Source: Phenylobacterium sp. (GTDB taxonomy: Bacteria; Pseudomonadota; Alphaproteobacteria; Caulobacterales; Caulobacteraceae). From it: 64,000 nt of DNA. The notes below the pieces were generated by a model that did not search any database, was not told the DNA's origin, and saw nothing but the letters and a program-made list of their open reading frames with translations. Shown piece after piece: positions 1-8,835 of this stretch. The stretch spans positions 1 to 64,000 of the forward strand of contig NZ_JAUXSP010000002.1 of NCBI RefSeq assembly GCF_030679875.1, written 5' to 3'. Position 1 is the stretch's first letter; each line of letters opens with the position of its first letter. Position numbers and translations under genes: made by a program.

Positions 1-2
1 CC

Positions 3-551
3 ACCCGCCACGTGCAGGTCGCTGAAATGGTCATCGAAAAGGCCAAGCGTCTGGTCGAGCACAAGCGCGACGTGGTCATCCTGCTGGACTCCGTCACCCG
101 TCTGGGCCGCGCCTACAACACCGTGGTGCCGTCCTCGGGCAAGGTGCTGACCGGCGGCGTCGACGCCAACGCCCTGCAGCGGCCCAAGCGGTTCTTCGGC
201 GCGGCGCGGAACGTGGAGGAGGGCGGTTCGCTCTCCATCATCGCCACGGCCCTGATCGACACCGGAAGCCGGATGGACGAGGTCATCTTCGAAGAGTTCA
301 AGGGCACCGGTAACTCGGAAATCGTGCTGGACCGGAAGGTCGCCGACAAGCGCATCTTCCCGGCCATCGACGTGCTGAAGTCCGGCACCCGTAAGGAAGA
401 GCTGATCACCCCCACCAGCCAGCTGCAGAAGACCTATGTGCTGCGCCGGATTCTCAACCCCATGGGGGCGCAGGACGCCATCGAGTTCCTGCTCGACAAG
501 CTCCGCAACGCCAAGAACAACGACGATTTCTTCCAGTCGATGAACACCTGA
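3..551 (+). CDS. rho: Transcription termination factor Rho (3' part)
   Basis: This is the C-terminal 182 residues of Rho, the hexameric RNA-dependent ATPase that ends transcription at Rho-dependent sites. The reading frame is open from the first bases of the window, so the gene starts upstream. Visible Rho hallmarks are the Walker B region ([16 protein letters not shown]), the Q-loop/secondary RNA-binding segment ([14 protein letters not shown]), the R-loop area ([20 protein letters not shown], containing catalytic arginines) and the arginine-finger region around ELVLDR-like [12 protein letters not shown]. The end (FFQSMNT) matches a full-length Rho C-terminus. An intrinsic terminator follows immediately. 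Identification is secure; only the 5' part is missing. Confidence 0.97.
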   Translation, partial: TRHVQVAEMVIEKAKRLVEHKRDVVILLDSVTRLGRAYNTVVPSSGKVLTGGVDANALQRPKRFFGAARNVEEGGSLSIIATALIDTGSRMDEVIFEEFKGTGNSEIVLDRKVADKRIFPAIDVLKSGTRKEELITPTSQLQKTYVLRRILNPMGAQDAIEFLLDKLRNAKNNDDFFQSMNT

Positions 552-553
552 GG

Positions 554-583
554 AAAAGGGGGCCCGAGCGGCCCCCTTTTTTG
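554..583 (+). terminator. Intrinsic terminator of rho
   Basis: A short hairpin starts 3 bases after the rho stop codon: stem GGGGGCC (558-564) pairs with GGCCCCC (570-576) over a 5-base loop and is followed by six T residues (577-582); an A run at 554-557 can extend the stem. This is a canonical Rho-independent terminator. Confidence 0.85.
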
Positions 584-618
584 TCCCTCTAGGCGGGACA
601 GCTTTCGCCTAGGCTCGA

Positions 619-634
619 TGTTTCACGTGAAACG
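619..634. other. parS: parS centromere site (first of three)
   Basis: TGTTTCACGTGAAACG is a 15/16 match to the bacterial parS consensus TGTTTCACGTGAAACA, the binding site where ParB loads onto DNA and begins CTP-dependent sliding. It sits between the rho terminator and the end of a minus-strand membrane protein gene, about 7 kb from parB. Two further sites at 4225 and 4261 support the reading. Confidence 0.93.
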
Positions 635-838
635 TCAGTTCGTCGGCGGGACATTGTCCCGGGGCCACTTAATGAAGGCCACCACCCACAACATCACCAG
701 GTTGACCACCGGCACGACCGTCAGGAAGGCCACGCCCCAGGGGATGCCTATCCGCGACAGAATCTTCCCCACCGGGAAGATGAACACAAACAGCCACACC
801 AGCACGATCAGCCAGTGCCAGACTGAAAAGCCCTCCAT
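635..838 (-). CDS. Small two-helix membrane protein, function unknown
   Basis: A 67-residue hydrophobic protein with two predicted transmembrane helices (about residues 8-25 and 34-56) joined by a short segment with the pattern GKILSRIGIPWG, and ending FIKWPRDNVPPTN. I recognise the general type: small alphaproteobacterial proteins with a PVVNL-x-x-LWVVAF-x-KWP second helix, often annotated as hypothetical. It begins 12 bases after the quinone oxidoreductase stop with a good Shine-Dalgarno sequence (GAGGCGAG), so it is likely the last gene of that minus-strand operon. Its stop codon lies right beside the parS site at 619. No function can be assigned. Confidence 0.75.
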   Translation of the reverse strand: MEGFSVWHWLIVLVWLFVFIFPVGKILSRIGIPWGVAFLTVVPVVNLVMLWVVAFIKWPRDNVPPTN

Positions 839-850
839 TCTCGCCTCTTT

Positions 851-1837
851 CTATGGTGTGACGATTCGAGGAATGAGCAGCGAAGCGCCGACGGTCTCGC
901 GGCCCTCCATCGCCTCATGCGCCGCCCGGGCCTGGGCGAGGGGGAAGGTCTGCCCGATGTCGATCCGCACCTGGCCGCTGGCGATGACCGCGAACAGGGC
1001 TGCGGCGCTGGCGTCGAGCTCCTGGGTGGTGGCGACATAGTCGAACAGGGTCGGCCGGGTCAGGAAGACGGAGCCCAGCTGTGAGAGCCTGGCCGGCAGG
1101 ATGGCTGGGGCGGGGCCCGAGGCGTTGCCGTAGGAGACCATCAGGCCACGGCGCGCGAGGCTCATCAGGCTGGCCTCAAAGGTCGCCGCACCGACGGAGT
1201 CATAGACCACCGGCACGCCGGCGCCGTCTGTCAGCCGCCTGACCTCTGCGGCCACGTCCTGGTCGCGATAGAGGATGGTGTGATCGGCCCCCAGGTCCCG
1301 GGCGCGGGCCGCCTTCTCCTCTGACCCGACCGTGGCGATCACGGTCGCGCCGAGGGCCTTGGCCCATTGAACGAGGATCGATCCGACCCCGCCGGCCGCC
1401 GCATGAACCAGGATCGTCTGGTCCGGCTGGACGAGGTAACAGCGGCGCAGCAGAAACTCCGCCGTCATGCCCTTCAACAGGGCGGCGGCGGCCACCTCCG
1501 CCGTGATCCCGGGCGGCGGCTTCACCGCGCGGGCGGCCTTGACCACATGAAATTCGGCATAGGCGCCGATCGGACCCGAGGCATAGGCGGCCAGATCGCC
1601 GGGGGTGAAGCGGTCAACCCCATCGCCGGTCTCGATCACCTCGCCGGCCCCCTCCATGCCAAGGCCGGAGGGGAGCTTCACCGGATAGAGGCCGGTGCGG
1701 TGATAGGTGTCGATGAAGTTGAGGCCGATGGCCTGGTTGCGGACCAGGATTTCCCCCGGGCCCGGCCGCGGCGCCTCGATCTCGACGGCGTCCAGAACCT
1801 CGGGGCCGCCGGTGCGGCTGATGCGGATCGCGCGCAT
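851..1837 (-). CDS. NADPH:quinone oxidoreductase family protein (zinc-independent MDR)
   Basis: A 328-residue medium-chain dehydrogenase/reductase of the quinone oxidoreductase (Qor/zeta-crystallin) type, expected to reduce quinones or related electrophiles with NADPH in the cytoplasm. Seen in the sequence: N-terminal GroES-like domain with NFIDTYHRTGLYP and GMEGAGEV, and the Rossmann nucleotide-binding motif AAAGGVGSILVQWAKALGA (about 149-167). The zinc-ligand cysteine cluster of alcohol dehydrogenases is absent, as expected of Qor. The start codon overlaps the stop of the dienelactone hydrolase by one base (TGATG), indicating translational coupling in a three-gene operon. The exact substrate is not deducible. 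Confidence 0.9.
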   Translation of the reverse strand: MRAIRISRTGGPEVLDAVEIEAPRPGPGEILVRNQAIGLNFIDTYHRTGLYPVKLPSGLGMEGAGEVIETGDGVDRFTPGDLAAYASGPIGAYAEFHVVKAARAVKPPPGITAEVAAAALLKGMTAEFLLRRCYLVQPDQTILVHAAAGGVGSILVQWAKALGATVIATVGSEEKAARARDLGADHTILYRDQDVAAEVRRLTDGAGVPVVYDSVGAATFEASLMSLARRGLMVSYGNASGPAPAILPARLSQLGSVFLTRPTLFDYVATTQELDASAAALFAVIASGQVRIDIGQTFPLAQARAAHEAMEGRETVGASLLIPRIVTP

Positions 1838-2535
1838 CAGGACAGGTTCGCTTTGAAGAAGGCCAGGGTGCGCGCATCGGCCTGCTGGGCGTCGGCGGCG
1901 TCGTAGTGCTCGCCCCCCTTGCGGGCGAAGGCGTGGTCACGGCCGGCATAGGTGTGGATCTGCACCTGGGGATGGTTCTTCAGGGCGGCGATGATCAGTC
2001 CCTGGGCGGCCTTTGGCACGAACTGGTCTTCCTCGGCGATGTGCATCATCAGAGGGTTGGCCAGGCGCTCGGCCTCCCCCGTCCGTTGCTCAATCCCCAC
2101 CCCGTAATAGGAGACGCTGGCGTTCGCATCGGTGCGGGTGGCGGTGAGAAAGGCGAGCAGGCCACCCAGGCAGAAGCCGACGGCGCCCACCTTGCCGGAG
2201 CAGGACTCGTGGCCCCGGATGGTGTCGATCACGGCGCGGATGTCGCGTACGCCCTGGTCGGGATCAAAGGCGTTCATCAGGGAGAACGCCTTCTTCCACT
2301 CGGCTTCCGACTGGTCAGTGATGTCGACGCCGGGCTCAATCCGCCAGAACAGGTCCGGACAGATGGCCAGATACCCTTGCGCCGCATAGTCATCGCAGAT
2401 GTCGCGCATCACCTTGTTGACCCCGAAGATCTCCTGCAGGACGACAATCGCGGGCGCCGGGGTCTGGGCTGGCCTGGCCACATAGGCCGAGAAGGCGCCG
2501 TCGGCGGTTTGAATCTCTAGGGTCTGCCCGGCCAT
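1837..2535 (-). CDS. Dienelactone hydrolase family protein
   Basis: A 232-residue alpha/beta hydrolase of the carboxymethylenebutenolidase type. It shows the family's VVLQEIFGVN segment near residue 33-42, the nucleophile elbow GFCLGG (Cys as nucleophile, about 120-125) and a late HAFARKG His motif, making a Cys-Asp-His triad likely. Family members hydrolyse dienelactones or other cyclic esters in the cytoplasm; the true substrate here is unknown because no aromatic-degradation genes are nearby. The open frame extends far upstream, but only the MAGQTLEI start has a Shine-Dalgarno sequence (GGGAGC) and matches family length. First gene of the minus operon with the quinone oxidoreductase. Confidence 0.9.
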   Translation of the reverse strand: MAGQTLEIQTADGAFSAYVARPAQTPAPAIVVLQEIFGVNKVMRDICDDYAAQGYLAICPDLFWRIEPGVDITDQSEAEWKKAFSLMNAFDPDQGVRDIRAVIDTIRGHESCSGKVGAVGFCLGGLLAFLTATRTDANASVSYYGVGIEQRTGEAERLANPLMMHIAEEDQFVPKAAQGLIIAALKNHPQVQIHTYAGRDHAFARKGGEHYDAADAQQADARTLAFFKANLS

Positions 2536-2662
2536 TAATCTGCTCCCGTTGGTTTCATCGGCATATGGGGTCAGGATGGGGGTGACCCGATCCCTGGTCG
2601 CGGAGCCTAACAAGCCCGCGCAACATTGTCGCCACAACGCCCCTCCGGGCAGGGAGACTCCC

Positions 2663-2917
2663 ATGAAGATGACCGTCGAAGTTGATTGCACCCCAGCTGA
2701 GGCCCGGGCCTTTCTGGGCCTGCCGGACGTCAGCGATCTCAATGAGCGCCTGATCAAGGAGATGCAGACCCGCATGGAGGCCAATATGGCCATGGCCTCT
2801 CCGGACGAGCTGGTGAAGGCCTGGACGACCTTCGGCATGGGCGCGCAGGAACAGTTTCGCAAGCTGATGACGGCGGCCGCCGAGGGCGCGATGAGCGGCG
2901 GCGCCCGGCCGAAATGA
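2663..2917 (+). CDS. DUF6489 family small protein
   Basis: An 84-residue soluble acidic protein ([17 protein letters not shown]...). It has the pattern of a conserved alphaproteobacterial family in which a short beta-strand ([10 protein letters not shown]) precedes helical segments with LPDV-x-x-LNE and a C-terminal helix ([20 protein letters not shown]); I recall this as DUF6489. No catalytic motif is visible and the role is unknown. The ATG at 2663 is preceded by AGGGAGA; the upstream in-frame extension is excluded. Its stop overlaps the mnmE start (ATGA), so it is co-translated with mnmE. Confidence 0.8.
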   Translation: MKMTVEVDCTPAEARAFLGLPDVSDLNERLIKEMQTRMEANMAMASPDELVKAWTTFGMGAQEQFRKLMTAAAEGAMSGGARPK

Positions 2918-4224
2918 GCGACACCATCTATGCGCCGGCCACGGCGGCCGGCCGCGCCGCCGTGGCGGTGGTGCGTCTGTCGGGGCCCGGGGCGGGAGCC
3001 GCTCTCCGGACTCTCGCCGGCGCATTGCCGCGACCCCGCCGTGCGGTTCTGCGGCGTCTGCGCGACGGGTCCGGCGGCGTTCTGGATGAGGCCCTGATCC
3101 TCTGGTTCCCGGGCCCGTCCAGCTATACCGGCGAAGACAGCGCTGAGCTGCATCTGCATGGGGGCCCGGCAGTAGTGGCCGGGGTTCTGAACGCCCTGGC
3201 CGGGCTTGGCCTGCGGCTGGCCGAGCCCGGGGAATTCACCCGCCGGGCGTTCGAGAATGGCCGGCTTGACCTGGCCCAGGCCGAGGGGGTCGCCGATCTG
3301 ATCGAGGCTGAAACCGAGGCCCAGCGGCGCCAGGCTCTGGATCAGGTGGGGGGCCGGCTGAGCGGCGCCCAGGCGCGCTGGCGGGAGGCCCTGATCGCTG
3401 CTCTGGCGGTGTTCGAGGCTGCGGTGGACTTTCCAGACGAAGAGATTCCCGCCGACGTGGCGGGCCGCGCCGCGCCCCTCTTGCGGCCCCTGATCGTTGA
3501 GCTGGCGGCGGCGGCGGCCGAGACCGAACGGGGTGAGAAGGTCCGGTCTGGCTATCGCATCGCGCTGATGGGGCCCCCCAATGCGGGCAAGAGCACCCTG
3601 TTGAACGCCCTGGCGCGCCGCGACGCGGCCATTGTCACGGCGACGGCGGGGACCACCCGGGACATCATCGAGGTCCCCCTGGTCCTTGGGGGCTACAAGG
3701 TCATCCTCGCAGACACCGCGGGCCTGCGGGACACCGCCGACGAGATTGAAGCTGAAGGGGTGCGGCGGGCCCGGGCATGGGGGTCGGAGGCCGACCTTCG
3801 GATCTGGCTGCGCGACGGGGCTGAGCCGGCTTCGTCTTCGGACGAGCCCGCTGGGGCGGGGGATATCGTCCTGCGCACCAAGCGGGACCTGTTGGCCCCG
3901 GGTTGCGGCGGCGTGGACGGGGAGGGGCGAGGCTTCAGCGCCAGGCTCGCCGAGGATCTGACTTGGCTGGAGGGTGTGCTGGCGACCCGGGTCACCGAGG
4001 CCCTGGGGGGCGCTGAGCCGCCGGCGGCGACCCGGCTGCGGCACCGGGAGCTGCTGGCTGAGGCCCTGGCTCGGCTGGAGCGGGCGGCGGGTCTCGAGGT
4101 CGAGCCTGAGCTTGCGGCGGAGGATGTGCGGTTGGCCGCGAGGGCCCTGGACCGCATCACCGGGCGGATTGGGGCCGAGGACGTGCTCGACCGGGTGTTT
4201 TCGAGCTTCTGTATCGGAAAGTGA
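2914..4224 (+). CDS. mnmE: tRNA uridine-5-carboxymethylaminomethyl(34) synthesis GTPase MnmE
   Basis: MnmE (TrmE), 436 residues, partners with MnmG to install the carboxymethylaminomethyl group on U34 of tRNAs reading split codon boxes. It carries an N-terminal tetrahydrofolate-binding domain ([28 protein letters not shown]), a central helical domain, the G domain with Walker [10 protein letters not shown], switch TATAGTTRD and [10 protein letters not shown], and the C-terminal CIGK motif whose cysteine is needed for modification. The G4 motif reads TKRD rather than the usual NKxD. It overlaps the preceding small gene by 4 bases, and its stop codon is immediately followed by a parS site. mnmG follows downstream. 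Confidence 0.97.
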   Translation: MSDTIYAPATAAGRAAVAVVRLSGPGAGAALRTLAGALPRPRRAVLRRLRDGSGGVLDEALILWFPGPSSYTGEDSAELHLHGGPAVVAGVLNALAGLGLRLAEPGEFTRRAFENGRLDLAQAEGVADLIEAETEAQRRQALDQVGGRLSGAQARWREALIAALAVFEAAVDFPDEEIPADVAGRAAPLLRPLIVELAAAAAETERGEKVRSGYRIALMGPPNAGKSTLLNALARRDAAIVTATAGTTRDIIEVPLVLGGYKVILADTAGLRDTADEIEAEGVRRARAWGSEADLRIWLRDGAEPASSSDEPAGAGDIVLRTKRDLLAPGCGGVDGEGRGFSARLAEDLTWLEGVLATRVTEALGGAEPPAATRLRHRELLAEALARLERAAGLEVEPELAAEDVRLAARALDRITGRIGAEDVLDRVFSSFCIGK

Positions 4225-4240
4225 TGTTTCACGTGAAACG
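4225..4240. other. parS: parS centromere site (second of three)
   Basis: TGTTTCACGTGAAACG directly abuts the mnmE stop codon (TGA at 4222-4224). It matches the parS consensus at 15 of 16 positions, with the same last-base deviation as the site at 619. Only 20 bases separate it from the next site. Confidence 0.95.
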
Positions 4241-4260
4241 GTCATGCTGAAGCTTGACCG

Positions 4261-4276
4261 TGTTTCACGTGAAACA
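4261..4276. other. parS: parS centromere site (third of three, perfect)
   Basis: TGTTTCACGTGAAACA is a perfect 16/16 palindromic match to the parS consensus. It lies in the 190-base mnmE-mnmG spacer, 20 bases after the second site, about 3.6 kb upstream of parB on the same strand. Confidence 0.97.
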
Positions 4277-4333
4277 GCCTGCTGTCGAACCGGCCGACCC
4301 CGGGTCAAACCAACGATGCGACGGCGCGGCCCG

Positions 4334-4362
4334 TCGACCTCAGCCCCATCATCCCCTATATA
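4334..4362 (+). promoter_or_regulatory. Possible promoter for mnmG-rsmG-parAB
   Basis: TCGACC (4334-4339) and TATATA (4357-4362) are separated by 17 bases and resemble a housekeeping sigma-factor promoter upstream of mnmG. It lies 57 bases downstream of the perfect parS site, close enough that ParB spreading could affect it. Weak evidence: the -35 element is only partly conserved. Confidence 0.4.
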
Positions 4363-4414
4363 GAAGGCGATCGCCCCCGCCCGCGCGGGGGTGTCTTTGC
4401 TTCAAGGCGACGGC

Positions 4415-6289
4415 GTGAGCTCCAACCCCACATCCAACACCGCCTGGGACGTGATCGTCATCGGTGGCGGCCATGCCGGCTGCGAAGCCGCGACGGCGGC
4501 CGCCCGCACCGGCGCGCGCACCCTTCTGTTGACCCACAAGCTGGAGACGGTCGGGGAGATGTCCTGCAACCCCGCCATTGGCGGCCTGGGCAAGGGCCAT
4601 CTGGTCCGCGAGATTGACGCCCTGGACGGGGTCATGGGCCGCCTGGCGGACCGGGCCGGAATTCAATTCCGGCTGCTGAACCGGTCCAAGGGGGCGGCCG
4701 TGCGCGGCCCCCGCGCGCAGATCGACCGAAAACTCTATCGGGAGGCCATGCAGGCTGAGCTCGCCGCAACCCCGAACCTCACCCTGCACGCTGAGGCGGT
4801 CGAGGATCTGGTGGTCGAGCACGGCCGCGTGACAGGGGTGGTCGGCGCCACCGGCGCCATCTATGCCGCTGGCCGGGTTGTCCTGACCACCGGCACCTTC
4901 CTCAAGGGGCTCATCCATCTGGGCGACCGCCGCATTCCGGCGGGCCGGGCCGGCGAGGCCCCGGCCATTGGCCTGGCCGACCGTCTCTATGCCAGCGGTC
5001 TGGCCATGGGCCGTCTGAAGACCGGCACCCCGGCGCGGCTGGATGGCCGGACCATCGCCTGGGACCAGCTGGAGATGCAGCAGGCCGACGCGGAGCCCGT
5101 CCCGTTTTCCTTCCTCACGGCCGCGATCACGACCCCGCAGATCGCCTGCGGGATCACCTATACGACAGAGGCCACACACAAGATCATCGCCGAGCGCCTG
5201 TCGGAATCGGCGGTCTATGGGGGGCGCATCAGTGGCCGGGGTCCGCGCTACTGCCCCTCCATCGAGGACAAGGTGGTCCGTTTCGCCGACAAGACCAGTC
5301 ATCAGATCTTCCTGGAGCCCGAGGGCCTGGATGACGACACGGTCTATCCCAACGGCATCTCGACCTCGGTCTCCGAAGAGACCCAGGACCTGTTCCTGCG
5401 CACCATCCCTGGGCTGGAGCAGGTTCAGGTGCGCCGGTATGGCTACGCCATCGAGTATGACTATGTGGACCCCCGGGAGCTTTACCCAACCTTGGAGGTC
5501 AAGCGCCTGCCGGGCCTCTATCTGGCCGGTCAGATCAACGGCACCACAGGCTATGAGGAGGCCGGCGCGCAAGGCCTGGTGGCTGGGCTCAACGCCGCCC
5601 GCGCAGCCAGCGGCGCCGAGGGTCATGTCTTCGCCCGGGATGAGGCCTATATCGGCGTGCTCATCGATGACCTGGTCACCCGGGGTGTGACCGAGCCCTA
5701 CCGCATGTTCACCAGCCGGGCCGAGTTCCGACTGCTGCTGCGCGCCGACAACGCCGACCAGCGACTGACCGCTACGGGCCTCGCCCTGGGGGTTGTCGGT
5801 TCCGATCGGGCTCAGATTTTCGCCACCAAGGCCACAGCCCTGGAGCGCGCCCGCGCTCAGGCCGCAAGCCTGACCCTGACGCCGGCCCAGGCCGCCCGGG
5901 CCGGCCTGCCGGTCAAGGCCGATGGCGTCGTCCGCAACGTGGTCGAGTTGCTGGCCTATCCGACCATCGGGTTTGATGACCTCTGCGTCGTCTGGCCGGA
6001 TCTGGCCGCCTGGACCCCGGAGGTTCGCGAACAGGTGGAGATCGACGCCAGCTATGCCGGCTATCTCGATCGGCAGGCCGCCGACGTCGCCGCCTTCCGC
6101 CGGGACGAGGATCTGCGCCTGCCCGCCGAGCTGGACTATGGCGCGGTCGGAGGCCTGTCGAACGAGGTGCGCGAAAAGCTCGCGGCCATCCGCCCCCTGA
6201 CGCTGGGCCAGGCGGCCCGGATCGAAGGGGTGACGCCGGGCGCCCTGTCCGCCCTGCTGGCCTATGTCCGTCGCAAGGTGGCGGCATGA
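4415..6289 (+). CDS. mnmG: tRNA uridine-5-carboxymethylaminomethyl(34) synthesis enzyme MnmG
   Basis: MnmG (GidA), the FAD-dependent partner of MnmE in U34 modification. From the chosen start it has 624 residues, the normal length. The FAD-binding motif GGGHAG lies at residues 17-22 and is followed by the family signature [41 protein letters not shown] and the C-terminal [23 protein letters not shown] block. Two GTG starts are possible: 4391 (no Shine-Dalgarno) and 4415 (preceded by AAGGCGA); I chose 4415. Its end overlaps rsmG by 4 bases, so mnmG-rsmG-parA-parB read as one operon. Confidence 0.96.
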   Translation: MSSNPTSNTAWDVIVIGGGHAGCEAATAAARTGARTLLLTHKLETVGEMSCNPAIGGLGKGHLVREIDALDGVMGRLADRAGIQFRLLNRSKGAAVRGPRAQIDRKLYREAMQAELAATPNLTLHAEAVEDLVVEHGRVTGVVGATGAIYAAGRVVLTTGTFLKGLIHLGDRRIPAGRAGEAPAIGLADRLYASGLAMGRLKTGTPARLDGRTIAWDQLEMQQADAEPVPFSFLTAAITTPQIACGITYTTEATHKIIAERLSESAVYGGRISGRGPRYCPSIEDKVVRFADKTSHQIFLEPEGLDDDTVYPNGISTSVSEETQDLFLRTIPGLEQVQVRRYGYAIEYDYVDPRELYPTLEVKRLPGLYLAGQINGTTGYEEAGAQGLVAGLNAARAASGAEGHVFARDEAYIGVLIDDLVTRGVTEPYRMFTSRAEFRLLLRADNADQRLTATGLALGVVGSDRAQIFATKATALERARAQAASLTLTPAQAARAGLPVKADGVVRNVVELLAYPTIGFDDLCVVWPDLAAWTPEVREQVEIDASYAGYLDRQAADVAAFRRDEDLRLPAELDYGAVGGLSNEVREKLAAIRPLTLGQAARIEGVTPGALSALLAYVRRKVAA

Positions 6290-6990
6290 CTGACACACCG
6301 CCGGTCCCCGAAAGTGACGAAAACGGCCCCGAAAAAATCGCCTCTGTGACGCACAGCGCCGTACCTCATATCGACGCGGCGGAATTTGCGCGCCTGAGCG
6401 GGGCCACTGAGCCGCAAATGCGCGCCCTCAACACCTATCTCGAGCTCCTAACTGACTGGAATCAAAGGATGAATCTGGTCGGCCCGGCGACTTTGCCCGA
6501 CTTCTGGGGAAGGCATGCCTGGGACTCCGCCCAGCTCATTTCTTTGGCGCCCGAGGCCCTGACCTGGGCCGATCTGGGCGCCGGCGCCGGACTGCCCGGA
6601 ATCGTGCTGGCGATCCTGGGCCAGGACCGCGAAGGGTTCGAGGTTCATCTGGTGGAGAGCATGGCCAAGCGTTGCCGCTTCCTGGAGGAGGTGGTCGGCG
6701 AGCTGGACCTGCCGGCGACCGTTCACCACGAGCGTGCGGAAAACCTGTCTTGGGATGTGGATATCGTCACCGCCCGGGCTTGCGCGCCGATGACCCGACT
6801 GCTGGGCTATGCGCAACCTTGGCTGTCAGGCGCCAACCAGGGCCTTTTCCTGAAGGGCCAGGATGTCGCCGCTGAGATTGAGGCCGCCCGGGAGGCCTGG
6901 CGGTTCGAGGCCGAGCTTCTGCCCAGCACCAGCGATCCCCGTGGTCGCATCGTTCGCCTGAGGAACAAGATCCATGCCCGCCGAAGCTGA
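6286..6990 (+). CDS. rsmG: 16S rRNA (guanine(527)-N(7))-methyltransferase RsmG
   Basis: RsmG (GidB), 234 residues, methylates N7 of G527 in 16S rRNA with SAM. The class I methyltransferase motif [10 protein letters not shown] is at about residues 96-105, preceded by the family signature NLVG and [12 protein letters not shown], and followed by [13 protein letters not shown] and VTARACAP. About 40 N-terminal residues before the usual start are poor in conserved sequence, so a later start is possible, but the ATGA overlap with mnmG supports the annotated ATG. The 3' end overlaps parA by 17 bases, the arrangement seen in many origin-proximal gid-par operons. Confidence 0.95.
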   Translation: MTDTPPVPESDENGPEKIASVTHSAVPHIDAAEFARLSGATEPQMRALNTYLELLTDWNQRMNLVGPATLPDFWGRHAWDSAQLISLAPEALTWADLGAGAGLPGIVLAILGQDREGFEVHLVESMAKRCRFLEEVVGELDLPATVHHERAENLSWDVDIVTARACAPMTRLLGYAQPWLSGANQGLFLKGQDVAAEIEAAREAWRFEAELLPSTSDPRGRIVRLRNKIHARRS

Positions 6991-7834
6991 GGTCCAGGAG
7001 GTCCGGCCCGCCGCCGCGCCGGCCAGCCGCGCCCGCGTGCTGGTGATCGCCAACCAGAAGGGCGGAGTGGGCAAGACCACCACGGCCATCAACCTGGGCA
7101 CAGCTTTGGCCGCCGTGGGCGAGAAGGTGCTGCTGATCGACTCCGACCCGCAGGGCAATGCGTCGACGGGCCTGGGCGTCGCCCGGGCCAGGCGCAAGAC
7201 CACCCTCTATGACGTGCTGATGGGGGAGAAGCCGGCGGTTGAGGCGGTGGTGGCCACCGACCTGCCGGGGCTGTTCCTGATCCCCGCCGATCCCGACCTC
7301 TCCGGGGTGGAGCTGGAGCTGGGCAATCAGAGCCGGCGTTCCTTCAAGCTGCGGGACGCCCTCGACCAGATCCGCCGGGAAGGTGACTTCACCTATGTCC
7401 TGATCGACTGCCCGCCGTCGCTCAACCTGTTGACCGTCAACGCCATGACCGCGGCCGACGCCGTCCTGGTGCCCCTGCAGTGTGAGTTCTTCGCCCTGGA
7501 AGGCCTGACCCAGCTGATGCGCACCGTCGAGCTGGTGCGGGGCAGCCTCAACCCGGCGCTGGAGATCCAGGGGGTGGTCCTGACCATGTACGACAAGCGC
7601 AATAGCCTGTCCGAGCAGGTGGCCAGCGATGTCCGCGGCCACTTCGGCAAGACGGTCTATGAGACGGTCATTCCGCGCAATGTGCGCGTCTCCGAGGCGC
7701 CGTCCTTCGGCAAACCGGTGCTCGTCTATGATCTGAAGTGCGCCGGCAGCCAGGCCTATCTGAAGCTCGCCCGCGAGGTCGTGGTTCGCGAGCGCCAGCG
7801 CCGCAAGGCCTTGGCCAGCAAGCAGGAAGTCTGA
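6974..7834 (+). CDS. parA: Chromosome partitioning ATPase ParA
   Basis: ParA (Soj-like), 286 residues, is the DNA-binding ATPase whose gradient pulls the ParB-parS complex to the opposite pole. The deviant Walker A box KGGVGKTTT is at residues 29-37, followed by the ParA signature LLIDSDPQGNASTGLG, the Walker B region YVLIDCPPSLNLLTVNAM and the VPLQCEFFALEGL segment. The first 20 residues are a variable extension before ARVLVIANQKGG. It starts inside the rsmG 3' end with AGGAAC as ribosome-binding site and is followed by parB after 2 bases. In Caulobacter relatives ParA segregation is essential and cell-cycle coupled; that is family knowledge. Confidence 0.97.
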   Translation: MPAEAEVQEVRPAAAPASRARVLVIANQKGGVGKTTTAINLGTALAAVGEKVLLIDSDPQGNASTGLGVARARRKTTLYDVLMGEKPAVEAVVATDLPGLFLIPADPDLSGVELELGNQSRRSFKLRDALDQIRREGDFTYVLIDCPPSLNLLTVNAMTAADAVLVPLQCEFFALEGLTQLMRTVELVRGSLNPALEIQGVVLTMYDKRNSLSEQVASDVRGHFGKTVYETVIPRNVRVSEAPSFGKPVLVYDLKCAGSQAYLKLAREVVVRERQRRKALASKQEV

Positions 7835-7836
7835 AC

Positions 7837-8772
7837 ATGGCGGAGAACCGCAGGGGTCTGGGCCGGGGTCTGTCGGCCCTGCTAGGCGAGGCCGAGGACG
7901 AAAACGCCGCCGATGCGGCCGCCGCCGCCGCTGAGGCCGCCGCGGCCGCCGAAGCCGGCGGTCCGGTCCGGCCCCTGTCGCCGATGCGCGACGTGCCGAT
8001 CGACCTGATCGATCCCAATGTCGCCCAGCCACGGGCGGTGTTCCACGACGAGGATATGGAGGAGCTGACCAACTCCATCCGCGAACGTGGGGTGTTGCAG
8101 CCGATTCTGGTGCGGCCCCTGCCCAATGGGCGCTTCGAGATCGTCGCCGGCGAGCGGCGCTGGCGGGCGAGCCAGAAGGTCGGCCTGCATACGGTGCCCG
8201 CCGTGGTCCGGGAGCTGGACGATCTGCAGGTGATGGAAATCGCCATTGTCGAAAACGTCCAGCGGGCCGATCTCAGCGCCATCGAAGAGGCTCGCGGCTA
8301 TGAGGTGCTGATCGTCCGGTTCGGTCGAACCCAGGAGCTGGTCGCCCAGGTGGTGGGCAAGAGCCGCAGCCATGTGGCCAACATGCTTCGCCTGCTGACC
8401 CTGCCGAGCACGGTTCAGAACCTGGTGGTGGAGAACAAGCTCTCGGCCGGGCACGCCCGGGCCCTGATCACCTCGGACAATGCCGAGGCCCTGGCCGAAC
8501 AGGTCATGGCCAAGGGCCTGTCGGTGCGCGAGACCGAGGCCCTGGTCCGCAAGGGCGCGGCCCCTGCCCAGCGGGGTGGGGCGGGGCGCAGCGGCGGCGG
8601 GTCGGGGGCGGAGAAGGACACCGACACCCTGGCCCTGGAAAACGACCTGGCCGAGGTGCTTGGCCTGTCGGTCCAGATCGCCGACCGGGGCGGTGCCGGC
8701 GAGCTGAAGATCAGCTACAAGACCCTCGAACAGCTGGACGATCTCTGCCGGCGACTCTCCCGGACGGGGTGA
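7837..8772 (+). CDS. parB: Chromosome partitioning CTPase/DNA-binding protein ParB
   Basis: ParB, 311 residues, binds parS, hydrolyses CTP and slides as a clamp on neighbouring DNA. Seen: N-terminal ParA-interacting patch ENRRGLGRGLSALLGE (residues 3-18), an alanine-rich linker at about 24-42, the CTP-binding C-box GERRWRA at 105-111, ENVQRADLSAIEEARGY, the helix-turn-helix TQELVAQVVGKSRSHVANMLRLL, and a C-terminal dimerisation domain ending YKTLEQLDDLCRRL. The ATG at 7837 lies 2 bases after the parA stop; the longer open frame upstream is inside parA and is rejected. Three cognate parS sites lie 3.6-7.2 kb upstream. Confidence 0.97.
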   Translation: MAENRRGLGRGLSALLGEAEDENAADAAAAAAEAAAAAEAGGPVRPLSPMRDVPIDLIDPNVAQPRAVFHDEDMEELTNSIRERGVLQPILVRPLPNGRFEIVAGERRWRASQKVGLHTVPAVVRELDDLQVMEIAIVENVQRADLSAIEEARGYEVLIVRFGRTQELVAQVVGKSRSHVANMLRLLTLPSTVQNLVVENKLSAGHARALITSDNAEALAEQVMAKGLSVRETEALVRKGAAPAQRGGAGRSGGGSGAEKDTDTLALENDLAEVLGLSVQIADRGGAGELKISYKTLEQLDDLCRRLSRTG

Positions 8773-8788
8773 GCCTGCGGCTCACCGC

Positions 8789-8824
8789 CCATGGACCCCC
8801 GGATCACGTCCGAGGGTGACGAGT
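8789..8824. repeat. Short dispersed palindromic repeat after parB
   Basis: The segment CATGGACCCCCGGATCACGT (starting 8790) continues into CCGAGGGTGACGAG, forming an imperfect hairpin. A close copy, CATGGGCCCTCGGATCAAGT then CCGAGGGCGACG, occurs at 30382-30412. It sits between the convergent ends of parB and the lipoprotein gene and may act as a terminator-like structure. I recognise it as a type of extragenic repeat common in Caulobacter-like and rhizobial genomes. Confidence 0.55.
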
Positions 8825-8835
8825 TATCGGGGCGA

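Noticed and set aside
2536..4308. Long minus-strand open frame extending the dienelactone hydrolase to 823 residues
   Set aside because: The extra part is Pro/Arg/Gly-rich antisense to mnmE and DUF6489; a good ribosome-binding site and normal family length place the start at 2535.
4349..6298. 649-residue minus-strand open frame opposite mnmG
   Set aside because: Antisense shadow caused by high GC third positions; no ribosome-binding site and biased composition.
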